Of a DNA stretch of 64,000 bases, positions 23,605 through 34,990 are shown in pieces (positions within the stretch are counted from its first letter, which is position 1; each line of letters opens with the position of its first letter). A program made the translations under genes and the position numbers. Under the pieces are notes generated by a model. The model did no database searches. It saw only the letters and a program-made list of their open reading frames with translations, and had not been told where the DNA came from. The stretch is from assembly GCA_963680875.1 (NCBI GenBank), contig OY804580.1:97493353-97557352 (forward strand), read 5' to 3'. Origin of the DNA: Bathymodiolus brooksi (taxonomy: Eukaryota; Mollusca; Bivalvia; Mytilida; Modiolidae).

Positions 23605-23698
23605 AGAATCAAATATCAAAATCGTAGAAAGAGAGACAAAATTAATACCCCTAACATTAAAATACATGACCGCTCACTTTCCTGGCTTTGTCAAGGTA
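23605..23698 (+). repeat. Family A right flank of array A2
   Basis: AATCAAATATCAAAATCGTA, GAAAGAGAG, AATTAATACCCCTAACATTA, AAATACATGACCGCTCACTT and CCTGGCTTTGTCAAGG match the element at 13,268-13,350 and the flank of array A1 at 2,632. Confidence 0.85.
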
Positions 23699-23785
23699 CT
23701 TCAATAACAAGTGGCGGGGTTAAATAAGATATAATTAATACTTCAATAAAAGTAGCGGGGCTAAATTAGCTATAATTAATAGGGT
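23699..23785. repeat. Short (~42 bp) tandem duplication in family A flank
   Basis: CTTCAATAACAAGTGGCGGG and TTAAATAAGATATAATTAAT are followed by the close copy CTTCAATAAAAGTAGCGGGG, CTAAATTAGCTATAATTAAT. Confidence 0.7.
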
Positions 23786-25110
23786 TCTAAGTTGTCTCGG
23801 TCGGAGGATCTCATACTAACATCACAGACAATAGCCTATTAAAATATTATCATAGGGGCAACTCTGAGATTAGTACATTTTTAGAACTCACAGATTTTGA
23901 CCCAAGAAGTCGATGGTAAAGAACAACAATCTTAATTAAAAATCGCTGATGCCAGACGTATTTTAGACACGGACGCAGTAAAGCATACATCTTACAAGCG
24001 AAATCGCCTATTGTTATGTGAAGTCCTTTAATTTGAAATCATTGATAAGAAAACGAGTTGTCTCGGGAGATAGACATTGATGGCCTATAGATTGTCTTTT
24101 CCAGGTTCATCATTCTGTAGAGTAAAGCGAATGTGACGTTAATACGACATGTTATTAACTAGTGGTAATAAACTGCCGCTTACGACATCGATCAGTTCAC
24201 GCCAACATTGTCTACGGTAGATTTTGATTGGATGGTTATTTTTAAGTCAAAACCAATATAATTGCCTATTCATAGTATCTCATTATTGATTCAAATGATT
24301 AAATAATATTTCAAACTTATCTTAATAAAAACAAATACACAACCATAATCAAGCAATAGTAGAAAAATTAATAAAAAAAATATTAAAAAAACAAAACAAA
24401 TGAATAATTTTTTTTAATTAAAAACATAAATAAATTAAAAAAAAAAGAGAAAATAAAAGAAAACAAAAACACAGAAAAAAACAGAAAAGAACGCTAAACA
24501 AACAAATCTCCCGAGTTTTTACAAATATAATGTAATATTTTATATTCAAATTCAGCTGATTAAGTTTTTTATTCTATTTAATTTTTTAATAATTGTAGAA
24601 AATGAATTCTAAAAACAATGCATATGGTATATCTGATACTAAGTTGTATTTATTTGATACTAAAGACTTTACTGACTCTACTTTACACCGTGTTTTCAAA
24701 ATTTTGATTTCAAGACAAGCGTCGGAAGATGCTCGTTCTGATGCTGCTTTTTTAATATTTAACCTGCATTTTATCATGGGAACAAAAAATATCAGGTCAT
24801 CAGGTATTTGCTGTGAAAACCCAAAGTGCAATTTTACTGTCTGGTCAACTCCAACGACTCAGCGATACGATACAATCTAAAACAAAGGACACATACTTGC
24901 ATTAGAGTATCTATATACATGTATATAATCGTCTCAAGCAAGTGACAACCATACTATATAATTTGCGTCTCCTATTCTTGGCGTGCTTAACCAGCTGGTT
25001 AAATTTTCGTAATATTTTAATGACTATGGCAGTTATATTTCTACATGCGAATTCCCGCCAATTTTCTTTCGATGGTCATTAACGACGGTAATTAATAATA
25101 TAACTTAATT
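23786..25110. other. Unrecognised DNA with an A-rich tract at 24,360-24,505
   Basis: The tract is strongly A-rich on the plus strand and may be a decayed poly-A tail or simple sequence. A 92-codon plus frame (24,602-24,880) and an opposing 81-codon minus frame overlap just after it. Neither has a recognisable domain, so no gene is called. Confidence 0.4.
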
Positions 25111-25182
25111 AAAACGTAGATATCTAATTTAGTGGGCACGAGGCGTTTCTGGAATAAGTATCGTCATGTACGCTCAAAATCG
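25111..25182 (+). repeat. Family C fragment
   Basis: AAACGTAGATATCTAATTTA, GTGGGCACGAGGCGTTTCTG, GAATAAGTATCGTCATGTAC match the family C head. Confidence 0.75.
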
Positions 25183-25244
25183 TATTCTGATTTATTTAAT
25201 TTGTGTTGTTAATAAATGTTTTTTTGACGTTTTGGTCATAGGAT

Positions 25245-25285
25245 AACCATACCCCCCTCCTTGCCGTTAAATGGAGAAAACGAAA
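25245..25285. repeat. Decayed end of the G-tract MITE family
   Basis: ACCATACCCCCCTCCTTGCC then GTTAAATGG resembles the right end of the element at 12,440-12,480 (CCATAACCC..., CTCCCCTGCAAGTTAAATGG). Confidence 0.5.
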
Positions 25286-26130
25286 CTGCCCTTCACAGAC
25301 AGTGATTTGTTATATACAGATGTCCCGTAAGGCAGGTTTGGACTGTATATTCTTGTGGATATTTTTGCTTTGTTTTGCTTTGTGTCCATCAAAGATCAAA
25401 TGATCAAAGGCAAATGCATTTTATTGAAACAATGAAAAATGACCGAAAACGTTTTTTCTCTCTCTAAATTGGATTATAATATAAAAGGCTACTATACCCT
25501 TCTCAAACAGAACTGACTTTTTAATAGCCATAAAGATGACTTTCAGTCAGAAATTTTATCTTGATGAATGTGGCTTGTTAAAGTTAATCCAAAATGATAT
25601 CTCTGGTCATCAAATTCCGGAAAAAAACTATTTTTTCTGTGGAAAATCAATGAAAATGAATAGTCGTTTCGTTTAATAACGTGATTCAGAATAAAGCCAC
25701 AGATCAAATGTTCCTTGTGGAAGATAACCAAACGCCACGAGGTCTTATCTTTTCCGCCTGGCCTCATCAAGATGAATTTCATTGTTCATTTAGTCATTAA
25801 TCTTGTCGTTTTGTTTGCGTGCAGATTATTTCTCATTGACGATTAAGAGGTCTACTGTATGCTTGACCAAATCGGCATTGTTTTCTAATTATTCGTTATC
25901 AAACGTCATCAACAGCTACTGATGATGTGACCCATGCTAAATGGGAGGATCAAACGGATAAAAAAAGGGGAAAGATATTTTGAGAATTTTTGTAATATTA
26001 AATTTGCTCCTGTAATCGATATTTCATTAATTCTTTGTATGATTTTGTTGTAAGTAGTGTTTAATAATTAATATGATATTTAATGTATTTATTCAAGGAT
26101 TATATTATTTCTATTGTGCTAGTAAAAAAA
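25286..26130. other. Unrecognised AT-rich DNA
   Basis: No supported gene. A 79-codon minus frame (25,543-25,782) is without recognisable motif. Confidence 0.4.
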
Positions 26131-26315
26131 AGGTTAGAAGACACCAAAGGAGTAATCACAAGCCGCAAATAGAAGAAACATAGGTAATACAATGACCAGG
26201 AGTAAATGGACATGATATACAAAACAATACACAGAAAACAAAAGATTGAGCAACACAGACCCCACTAAATACCGGGGATGACTTTAGGTGCTCCAGAAGG
26301 ATTCTTGTTCCACCC
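26131..26315 (+). repeat. Dispersed family B copy (near full length)
   Basis: GAAGACACCAAAGGAGTAAT, CACAAGCCGCAAATAGAAGA, ATACACAGAAAACAAAAGAT, TGAGCAACACAGACCCCACT, AAATACCGGGGATGACTTTA, GGTGCTCCAGAAGG. Confidence 0.8.
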
Positions 26316-26396
26316 GTGAAAGTCGTCATGTTACTGCTATTATCCACTAACCTTTATCTATGGAATACCCAGTAAATAAACCCACAGTTTTCATAT

Positions 26397-26738
26397 TAAC
26401 CCAGTATTATATGTACGCTATCGACTGGCAATCTTAAATTAACCCAGTATTATATGTACGTTATCGACTGGCAATCTTAAATTAACCCAGTATTATATGT
26501 ACATTATCGACTGGCAATCTTAAATTAACCCAGTATTATATGTACATTATCGACTGGCAATCTTAAATTAACCCAGTATTATATGTACATTATCGACTGG
26601 CAATCTTAAATTAACCCAGTATTATATGTACATTATCGACTGGCAATCTTAAATTAACCCAGTATTATATGTACATTATCGACAGGCAATCTTAAATTAA
26701 CCCAGTATTATATGTACATTATCGACTGGCAATCTTGA
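26397..26738. repeat. 43-bp minisatellite, 8 copies
   Basis: TTAACCCAGTATTATATGTA, C(G/A)(C/T)TATCGACTGGCAATC, TTAAA repeats every 43 bp with very few substitutions, so the array is young or homogenised. Confidence 0.95.
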
Positions 26739-26861
26739 ATCCTCATCTCTTTTCATGAGGATAATAATTTTACACACATTAACTATTGAAGCTAAACGAT
26801 GGAACAGAGATAGACATATATACTGATGATTTGATTTCCACAAGTATGATGCGAGAGCTTG

Positions 26862-27058
26862 GCTGGGGTCGGTTAGTGGAGCAGGAACTGCGTACCTTTG
26901 TGGAGCACCTGAATTCACCCCCGTGTTTTTGTTGGGGTTGATCTTACTCAATCTTGAGTGTTTGTGTAGTGTTGTGTAGATCATTATTTTACATTTTTCG
27001 TCTTGTCATTACATTGTCTGTTCTTCTATTTACGGCTTCTGATTACCCATTTGATAAA
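26862..27058 (-). repeat. Dispersed family B copy (inverted)
   Basis: TGGAGCAGGAACTGCGTACC, GTGGAGCACCTGAATTCACC, CCCGTGTTTTTGTTGGGGTT, TAGATCATTATTTTACATTT, ATTACATTGTCTGTTCTTCT, ACGGCTTCTGATTACCC. Confidence 0.8.
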
Positions 27059-27445
27059 CGTTTCTTCCATTGGAACGGCCCACCAGCACGATGTTGTGCT
27101 GCTCATTGAAATATATGCTGCAAGTTGTCTTTTTTGTGCAAGAATCCTGGAATTCTCCAATCCCGAGGCCCTTCGTTACGCCCCACCCTTGTGCTTTTGA
27201 TCCGTCTAACACCACTGAATGATAGATAACTGTTATTACTAAGGTATTTAGTCCGCCATTAAGTTCTTAGCGTAGAACATTACAAACTTCACTTATTCAA
27301 TATTTGATATCCAAAGAAAGCCTAGACCATCAACGCCATATTTGAAAGGTCACCCTACAGCTGAAACTGACATCATCATCTGGTGATATTTTTGCTTATA
27401 TATTATTTTTTTAATTAAAAGTTATCACTACCACTCTTTTGACTA
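27059..27445. other. Unrecognised DNA
   Basis: No feature supported; short open frames on both strands at 27,003-27,215 have no motif and overlap family B. Confidence 0.4.
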
Positions 27446-27511
27446 CGAGCGTACCTGATGACGGTTATTACGCGTCGTGCGCATTAAATTAGATATCTAC
27501 GTTTTTATTAA
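27446..27511 (-). repeat. Family C fragment (inverted)
   Basis: AGCGTACCTGATGACGGTTA, TTACGCGTCGTGCGCATTAA, ATTAGATATCTACGTTTTT is the reverse complement of the family C head. Confidence 0.75.
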
Positions 27512-27689
27512 CAATTAAGAACTAATTTCACGAGTAAATTTTCAAAGGATGACCCGATGAGGGGGTTCACTATGATAATATTATTGCGTAAGTGTCGATG
27601 TTTATGATTTTTTGTCTAGTTAATTTCTTTTCCATACGATGTAAACTGTATGTAATTACAATGTACCAAGCGTGGAAAGTAAACGGTCA

Positions 27690-27800
27690 TGTAAATGTGT
27701 GGTAAGGGTATATATATTCTCTCTGTATTTCTACGATTTTTCTATTAGATATTGGAACTATTTTGACGCTGTGGTATTTTTTGTTTGTTCTATTTTTCAT
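27690..27800 (-). repeat. Family A fragment (inverted)
   Basis: TTTCTACGATTTTTCTATTA, GATATTGGAACTATTTTGAC, GCTGTGGTATTTTTTG is the reverse complement of the region around the 27-bp unit in family A. Single unit, diverged. Confidence 0.65.
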
Positions 27801-27914
27801 AATTTCACGGATTTGTAGTTTAACGGAAACAAATTAATTTTTTTAATAAAATGATAATAAGATTTTTTTTATTTCCGCTATACTGCAAATCCGTGAAATT
27901 ATGAAAAATAGAAA
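27788..27914. repeat. Fold-back inverted repeat, arms about 45 bp
   Basis: The left arm TTCTATTTTTCATAATTTCA, CGGATTTGTAGTTTAACGG and the right arm CCGCTATACTGCAAATCCG, TGAAATTATGAAAAATAGAA are reverse complements with few mismatches. They are separated by about 35 bp of AT-rich loop. It could be a small MITE or a palindromic rearrangement seeded from the adjacent family A fragment. Confidence 0.85.
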
Positions 27915-27944
27915 TAACGTTATTTTTAACTTAAAAGTGCATTA

Positions 27945-29190
<1,246 letters not shown>

Positions 29191-29194
29191 TTAA

Positions 29195-29340
29195 TGAATA
29201 AAATGGAAAACAATAAATATCGAATAGAAAAATCGTAGCAAAAAACAACATTGATACCCCATAACAAACAAAAAACATGACCGCTCATTCTCCTGGTTTG
29301 GCACGGACACTTCAGGAAAAGTGGCGGGGTTAAGCTATGT
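29195..29340 (+). repeat. Family A fragment lacking the 27-bp unit
   Basis: AATAAAATGGAAAACAATAA is followed by ATATCGAATAGAAAAATCGT, TGATACCCCATAACA, ACATGACCGCTCATTCTCCT, GGTTTGGCACGGACACTTCA and GTGGCGGGGTTAAGC. The left and right element sequences are joined with most of the 27-bp segment missing. Confidence 0.7.
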
Positions 29341-29858
29341 TTAGATATATATACAGGATGGTTTGCCGACAATGTCGATGACATATTCATTGATACCGTT
29401 CAATATTTAGGACAAGAGTTGGGAGTGAGCTATGATGCATGTGACATTACTACAATATGTTTGTTTTTATTACTGTATGAAAACCGAATGGGAATGGACT
29501 TATCTACTTGGTGCCTATTTATAATAGCGAACAACATGTTGTCATTTCAGCAAATTAAAGATATACAAATACATTGTCAATGCCTCTTATCAGATACCCA
29601 CCAGGTTACTCATATAGTCAAGACGTGTTGGACACAAACTCAGAAAACATAAATAAGACACGATCCATCCTACAAATAAAATCATGAAAAATTGGCTGAT
29701 GATGCCCCAGACAAACAGATTTGTCCATATAGCTATAGAACAAGCCAACGCAAAGAACCAATAATAATACGATATGATATTATCATAGAACCGTGGTGAC
29801 ATATGTGTCTCAAACTGTTTTTAAGTCTTTACTGTACATCAATTTTTTGTTAAGTCCA

Positions 29859-30225
29859 ATCCTTTTCCTGTCAACGCACACATTTAGTGGAGTCATACAA
29901 CAGTTTAATATGATATTGGTGGAGTATATACATATTTGTGTCTGTACCAGGCCATAAAGATGAGCGGCCATGTATATATGTATTAGGGATACTGATCTTT
30001 CAACTGTTTCTGTGATGTTCCGACAGTGTGATATTTTTTTGTTTTTCATTTTTCAATTTATTTCTTTTCGAACTGGTGTTAAGACGTAACTGTTTTTCCT
30101 TCAAATATTAAAAAAAAAAGCTCAATCTTTTTTGTCAACGCAAACATTTGGGGACTGTCATTCAACAGTGATATCTTAAATTAAACCAATTATATACATA
30201 TTTGTGGTAATCGTACCAATGTACT
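29859..30225. repeat. ~263-bp tandem duplication enclosing an inverted family A fragment
   Basis: TGTCAACGCACACATTTAG, ATACAACAGT and TATATACATATTTGTG at 29,870-29,945 recur as TGTCAACGCAAACATTTGG, ATTCAACAGT, TATATACATATTTGTG at 30,133-30,205. The interval holds inverted family A sequence (CTGTACCAGGCCATAAAGAT, GAGCGGCC; ATGTTCCGACAGTGTGATAT). Confidence 0.65.
29938..30060 (-). repeat. Family A fragment (inverted, single unit)
   Basis: Contains TGTTCCGACAGTGTGATATT followed by TTTTTGTTTTTCATTTTTC, the reverse complement of one 27-bp unit and its left flank. Confidence 0.7.
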
Positions 30226-30507
30226 GGTCATTTTAAAGTGATACATTGACATTTCTGTCTATTATCTCCTTGACGAGACATTTGTCATTAGAACACATTC
30301 TTACACAAAGCCCTAGCAACGACAACAACTATACAACATTATAAAATCATTTTGTTGTTAGCTTAATCGTAAACAGGTGTCGGGTTTATGGTTAAATGAT
30401 GTAATTCGAAAGGAGGAAATAATTTGCCGAATAAGAGCTTTATTCATTACGATGAAATCAAGGGATATACGTGTATTATACATGGATTTATTTCTTATGC
30501 TTAAATA
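30226..30507. other. Unrecognised AT-rich DNA
   Basis: No supported feature. Confidence 0.35.
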
Positions 30508-30738
30508 CCGCAATCAGTGCCTATCACCATTGATGTTGTGAATTCGAATCTCGATCAGGGCGAGGTGTACAACATTATGCGATAAAGTTTGTCAGTGACT
30601 TGCGACAAGTCGATGGTTTTTTCCGAGTCCTACGGTTTTCTCCACCAATAAAAATGACCACCACGATATAACTGAAATATTGTTGAAAGTGGCGTTAAAC
30701 ACTATCAAACAAATAAACAAACAAATACCAAATAAATG
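30508..30738 (+). repeat. tRNA-derived SINE, plus strand
   Basis: GCAATCAGTGCCTATCACCA, GTGAATTCGAATCTCGATCA (box B-like), GGGCGAGGTGTACAACATTA, GTCAGTGACTTGCGACAAGT, TTTTCTCCACCAATAAAAAT, CGATATAACTGAAATATTGT, TGAAAGTGGCGTTAAACA, ending in an A-rich tail with AAACAAATAAACAAACAAAT. The 5' head is truncated. Confidence 0.85.
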
Positions 30739-31217
30739 GTGGAACGCTCTCGACATTTATATTATATTACTAAATGTACAATATATACAGCTACGGTGAT
30801 ATATAATAGTTTGTAACAGTTGAATAATGTTGTTTGTATCCCCGGTTTGGTCAGTCCTAAAACTATAAAATTGGAATATGTTGATAAGCATACAACTTTA
30901 CAAACAAATAAACTTAGATGAAAAGACAGGTTAACTAGGATTCATAGTAATGTGTCTGAGTGTAAAGTGGTGTCTACTGGCGCACTATTGCATCAAAGAG
31001 CTAGTGCTGTTAAAATCCCAGTAACTAATCGCATTCCTCTAGTATAAAGCCGGCAGTGTTACTGTTATATCATCTTAAATTATGCTGGTTGACTATTTGT
31101 CCCAGAGGGTATTGTCCGCCAAATAGCCACTGTGGATAGTTAGTCTCAACTGGTATCATTAGTCCAGTAGACCGTGCTTCTGCAGTGATATAGTTTATTA
31201 CATATATATATTTATTT
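30739..31217. other. Unrecognised DNA
   Basis: No supported feature. Confidence 0.35.
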
Positions 31218-31447
31218 ACTTTGGAGTGCGATTTTCTAACAAGAAGGACTGACTTCTCTAAATACCCAAAACTCTGGTCTGAAACATGATAATATCAACG
31301 ATTGTGCCGTGTTCGCCAAGTCTTACGGTATTAAAAACTTTCAAATACGAGTACTAGAAAATCATCCAATCAGAGCGTCACATTCAGTAAATACAGTGTT
31401 CTGATTGGACAATGATGCAGCATGAGTAAGGAAATCGTACTCCAGAG
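31218..31447. mobile_element. Candidate MITE with 18-bp terminal inverted repeats
   Basis: ACTTTGGAGTGCGATTTTC at the left and GAAATCGTACTCCAGAGT at the right are inverted copies with two or three mismatches. A nested inverted pair, CCAATCAGAGC / TTCTGATTGG, lies at 31,366-31,418. No coding capacity; no clear target duplication was identified. Confidence 0.5.
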
Positions 31448-31668
31448 TTTAATGACACTATGCACCTGAACTGCAAAATAGCTTAACAAGTGTCAACTAT
31501 TTATTTAAAATTAAAACAATAATATTTCAAATTAACTTAAAAAAAATATATATAAAGTAAATATGACAGTATATTATCAGATTGAAAAAAATCCATATGG
31601 CCTGGTTTTCAGTAACATTCGTCAAAGGACTAGATTTGAAACTGCTTCACTAAATTATCTTTGCCAAG

Positions 31669-31882
31669 ATACTGTGAAATCATAATAAATCGTGGGGTTC
31701 CTATTTTCGTGGGTTTCGTGGTTCACTTAAACCACGATAATAAAATTCCAACGAAATACAATTCTCCCATTGATTGTTGCCTGTGATATTTGAAACCACG
31801 AATTCAAGAACCCAGGGATCAATGCATTTTGTAGAAACCACGAACATTGGCAACAATAAATAAAAGTACTTTCACAATAGTC
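31669..31882. mobile_element. Candidate MITE (ACTGTGAAA ... TTTCACA)
   Basis: The left end ATACTGTGAAATCAT and right end CTTTCACAATAGT are imperfect inverted repeats. The interior has several TCGTGG / CCACGA motifs in both orientations (for example TTTCGTGGGTTTCGTGG and AACCACGAATTCAAGAAC), giving strong self-complementarity. I recall similar sequences as common repeats in bivalve genomes; family name not assigned. Confidence 0.6.
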
Positions 31883-32375
31883 CATGTCATATGAAATACA
31901 TGTTCTATAAATAGTAACACATTTACTACATCTGGAACAGTATAATTTTCCACATGACTTTGTAAGTAGTTATTTAATGTTTCTTGGTCTGTTCCCTACC
32001 TATGCACGCTATGTTACAATAATATACCAGCTATAAATAAAACTGTCCCTTTAAGAGACAAAAAAAAACACCTCACAGCATTAAATTGCTGCATCAAAGA
32101 ATCCACCAGCTTGAATGGTTGCAAACAATATAATGACTAAAATACAAAATTTTATTAATTTCTTCGCATTAGTGACACGATAAATATTTAACAAAAAAGA
32201 AAATCATTTGAAGATTGACTCCCGTTGATTTCACATAAATTCTTTTCAAATGAACTTGTCATTAGATGGTGGTAAAAATCATTATATGGTGTACTTGTAA
32301 ATCAATTTACATTAGGAATCAATTTGTCTAATTCGTTTTACTTCTTTGATGTGATATCTTACTTTTACGGGGGAT

Positions 32376-32782
32376 TACACAAGGGTAAATCTTAACACCG
32401 TTTACACAAGGGTAAATCTTAACACCGTTTACACAAGGGTAAATCTTAACACCGTTTACACAAGGGTAAATCTTAACACCGTTTACACAAGGGTAAATCT
32501 TAACACCGTTTACAAAAGGGTAAATATTAACACCGTTTACACAAGGGTAAATATTAACACCGTTTACACAAGGGTAAATCTTAACACCGTTTAAACAAGG
32601 GTATATATTAACACCGTTTACACAAGGGTAAATCTTAACACCGTTTACACAAGGGTAAATCTTAACACCGGTTACACAAGGGTAAATCTTAACACCGCTA
32701 CACAAGGGTAAATCTTAACACCGTTTACACAAGGGCAAATCTTAACACCATTTACACAAGGGTAAATCTTAACACCATTTTC
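32376..32782. repeat. 27-bp minisatellite, about 15 copies (unrelated to family A)
   Basis: TTACACAAGGGTAAATCTTA then ACACCGT repeats every 27 bp with scattered substitutions. The unit shares no sequence with the family A unit; the equal period is coincidental as far as can be seen. Minus-strand repeat frames are artefacts. Confidence 0.95.
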
Positions 32783-32827
32783 ATTTACAGGTATGAACAT
32801 GAGTACAAATACGTATGGCGTTATACA

Positions 32828-32962
32828 GCGTTGTTTGTTTGTTTGTTTCATGGTGTTTAACGCCACTTTCAACAATATTTCAGTTATATCGTGGCGGTCA
32901 GTTTTATTGGTGGAAGACAACGGAGGAGCCGTAGAAAATCACCGATCTGTCGCAAGTCACTA
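32828..32962 (-). repeat. SINE, head truncated
   Basis: GTTTGTTTGTTTGTTTC (tail) then GGTGTTTAACGCCACTTTC, AACAATATTTCAGTTATATC, GTGGCGGTCAGTTTTATTGG, CTGTCGCAAGTCACT. The tRNA head is missing, as expected for 5'-truncated insertion. Confidence 0.85.
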
Positions 32963-32979
32963 TTTAGTTATAAGGAAAA

Positions 32980-33225
32980 TATGAAGATAACAGAGGTCCA
33001 ATCAGAAGCCGTAAATCGAAAAAGGAGAGATAATAGAATGGCCAAAAATAAAAAGGACAAACAATAATCAACAAAATATTACATAAAAAAACAAATATTG
33101 AATAACACGAACCCAACCAAAACAAGGGTAGAATCATTGATTCGGAACAGTAAGCAGTTTCTGCACCATATGTGGTACCCATTGTATTAATCTTGCTACA
33201 AACCCAGTGAATGCGGAAAGGACCT
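32980..33225 (+). repeat. Dispersed family B copy (long)
   Basis: CCAATCAGAAGCCGTAAATC, AATGGCCAAAAATAAAAAGG, ACAAACAATAATCAACAAAA, TAACACGAACCCAACCAAAA, GAACAGTAAGCAGTTTCTGC, ACCATATGTGGTACCCATTG. Extends further 3' than most copies. Confidence 0.8.
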
Positions 33226-33260
33226 AACATTTAGATATGAGAGGCACACAAACACCATCA

Positions 33261-33522
33261 ATTTGATTATCGGTGTTAAACGCCGCTTCCGACAATATGT
33301 CAATTTTATCGTAGCCGTCAATGTTATGGCTGGAAGAAGCCAAAGTATCCGCGAGATAACAAAAACAAAAATCACCGACTTGCCACAGGTCACTGAAACA
33401 CTTGAACACATAAAGATGTATTGACTAAGCGCCGCCATAGGGTGAATAAGATTCACAACCTTAGTAGTGATAGGCAGTGATTGCCAAGCTTCATGTAAAT
33501 TGAACTACCATACGGACACGGT
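33261..33522 (-). repeat. tRNA-derived SINE (diverged, possible target duplication)
   Basis: GGTGTTAAACGCCGCTTCC, GACAATATGTCAATTTTATC, CACCGACTTGCCACAGGTCA, GTGATAGGCAGTGATTGCC, GAACTACCATACGGACACGG. ACCATCAA on both sides (33,253 and 33,523) may be the target-site duplication. Confidence 0.7.
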
Positions 33523-33741
33523 AACCATCAAATCGGAAGATATATTCAGAGAAAAACTATGCCCCGGATACAAAGTTAAAAGACAACAGTAAAACCACAA
33601 AGATAAAACAAAACAAATGAAAACAAGCTCGGAAAACGGAAGTGAGACCAGATATTCCGTTTTACGTCAGCATCTACCCATAAAATACCATACCCTAATA
33701 TAGAGCAATTATGATTTACCACTGGATTTGTAACTAGGGCA

Positions 33742-33960
33742 ACCTGGCGGGTCAACAGTGGAACAGGAACTTTTACCCTCCGGAGAACATGAGTTCATCC
33801 CAGGTTTTAGTGGGGTTCGTGTTGCTCGATCTTGAGTGTTTTGTGGATTGACGTTTGTCATTTTGTTCTTTTTTTTATTTTGGTTATTGCGTTGTCTGTC
33901 CTTCTTTGATTTACGGAATCTGATTACCCCTTTGGTATCTTCAAACTCTTCTTACTAAAT
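33742..33960 (-). repeat. Dispersed family B copy (inverted, near full length)
   Basis: GTGGAACAGGAACTTTTACC, CTCCGGAGAACATGAGTTCA, TTTTAGTGGGGTTCGTGTTG, CTCGATCTTGAGTGTTTTGT, TGCGTTGTCTGTCCTTCTTT, GATTACCCCTTTGGTATCTT. The best reference copy in the window for the inverted orientation. Confidence 0.85.
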
Positions 33961-34075
33961 ACATTGATTTGTTTATATTCTTAGTCTTACTCATATTCGT
34001 TTTCCAATATTATGAAAAGAAAGATTTAGCAGTGAAGATCAACAATTACACCAATATCAACACCTCTCACCTGAA

Positions 34076-34360
34076 ATCACTGAACAGAAAAAAACCCCAC
34101 TACATGACATTGGAAATTCAGGTCGTAGCTTGGGACAGGAACAAAAAGTATGTTTCTTGATCTGGTATTAAATATCAATTATATGCATACGCCTTAAAAG
34201 TGCCCCTTCAAAAGGACACATTATATCACTGAACAGAAACAAACCATGATATATAACATTGAAAATTCAGGTTGTGGCTTGGTACAGGCAGACAAATTTC
34301 CCTGATTTTGCATTAAATATCAATTACGCCTTAAAAGTGCCCCTTTAAAACGACACAATT
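34076..34360. repeat. 149-bp tandem duplication (two copies)
   Basis: TCACTGAACAGAAA, ATTCAGGT, TTAAATATCAATTA and CGCCTTAAAAGTGCCCCTT occur twice with starts about 149 bp apart (34,077 and 34,226). Confidence 0.85.
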
Positions 34361-34782
34361 AGTACCTTCACCTGTGTTTAATTGACGGTAGAACATTAAC
34401 AGTCAATACGTAGGTTTTGTTTAAGCCTACCTTGTCACTATATAAAAGAAAACATCTGATCTCTGAATGACATATTCTAATCAATAGCATATGAGTGTCA
34501 ATAATCTGTTTTAAAGTACATAGTTTCCTGATCGTTTTTATTCCTGTGAAGACTATATTAATCTTCATATTTTAATAATTATCTGTATTTTCATTGAATC
34601 GCATGAAAATATATATTTAGACGTTTATTTAATTAAGGTATAAATAATTAAGTTGATAAGATGGCGGACATTCCTGTATTTGATGTATATTTTAGTCTTT
34701 ATGTATGAATTCGGTCATGTTGTTCATTGACCTGTCATTCGGAAGACGCTTCATGATAATATTAAAGTTTTGCTACAAAAAG
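34361..34782. other. Unrecognised AT-rich DNA
   Basis: No supported feature. Confidence 0.35.
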
Positions 34783-34990
34783 AGTTTGAAGATTCCAAAG
34801 GGGTAATCAGAATCCGCATATCGAAGAAGAACAGACAACACAATGGCCTACAGAAAAAGTACAAAGGACAAACAACGATCTACAAAACATACATATAAAA
34901 CTAAAGATCGAGTAACACGAACCCCAATAAAAACCGGGGGTGAAATCAGGTGCTACGGGCGGGTAAGCAAAAACGTTAGTGCTTCAAAAC
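34783..34990 (+). repeat. Dispersed family B copy (near full length)
   Basis: GAAGATTCCAAAGGGGTAAT, CAGAATCCGCATATCGAAGA, AGAACAGACAACACAATGGC, GGACAAACAACGATCTACAA, GAGTAACACGAACCCCAATA, AAAACCGGGGGTGAAATCAG, GTGCTACGGGCGGGTAAGC. Confidence 0.9.

Noticed and set aside
24586..24880. Paired 92-codon plus and 81-codon minus frames
   Set aside because: Mutually overlapping, no motif, adjacent to an A-rich tract; not enough to call a gene.
32376..32782. Telomere-like repeat
   Set aside because: The unit contains GGGTAAATC but not TTAGGG tandem repeats; the 27-bp period is unlike a telomere.
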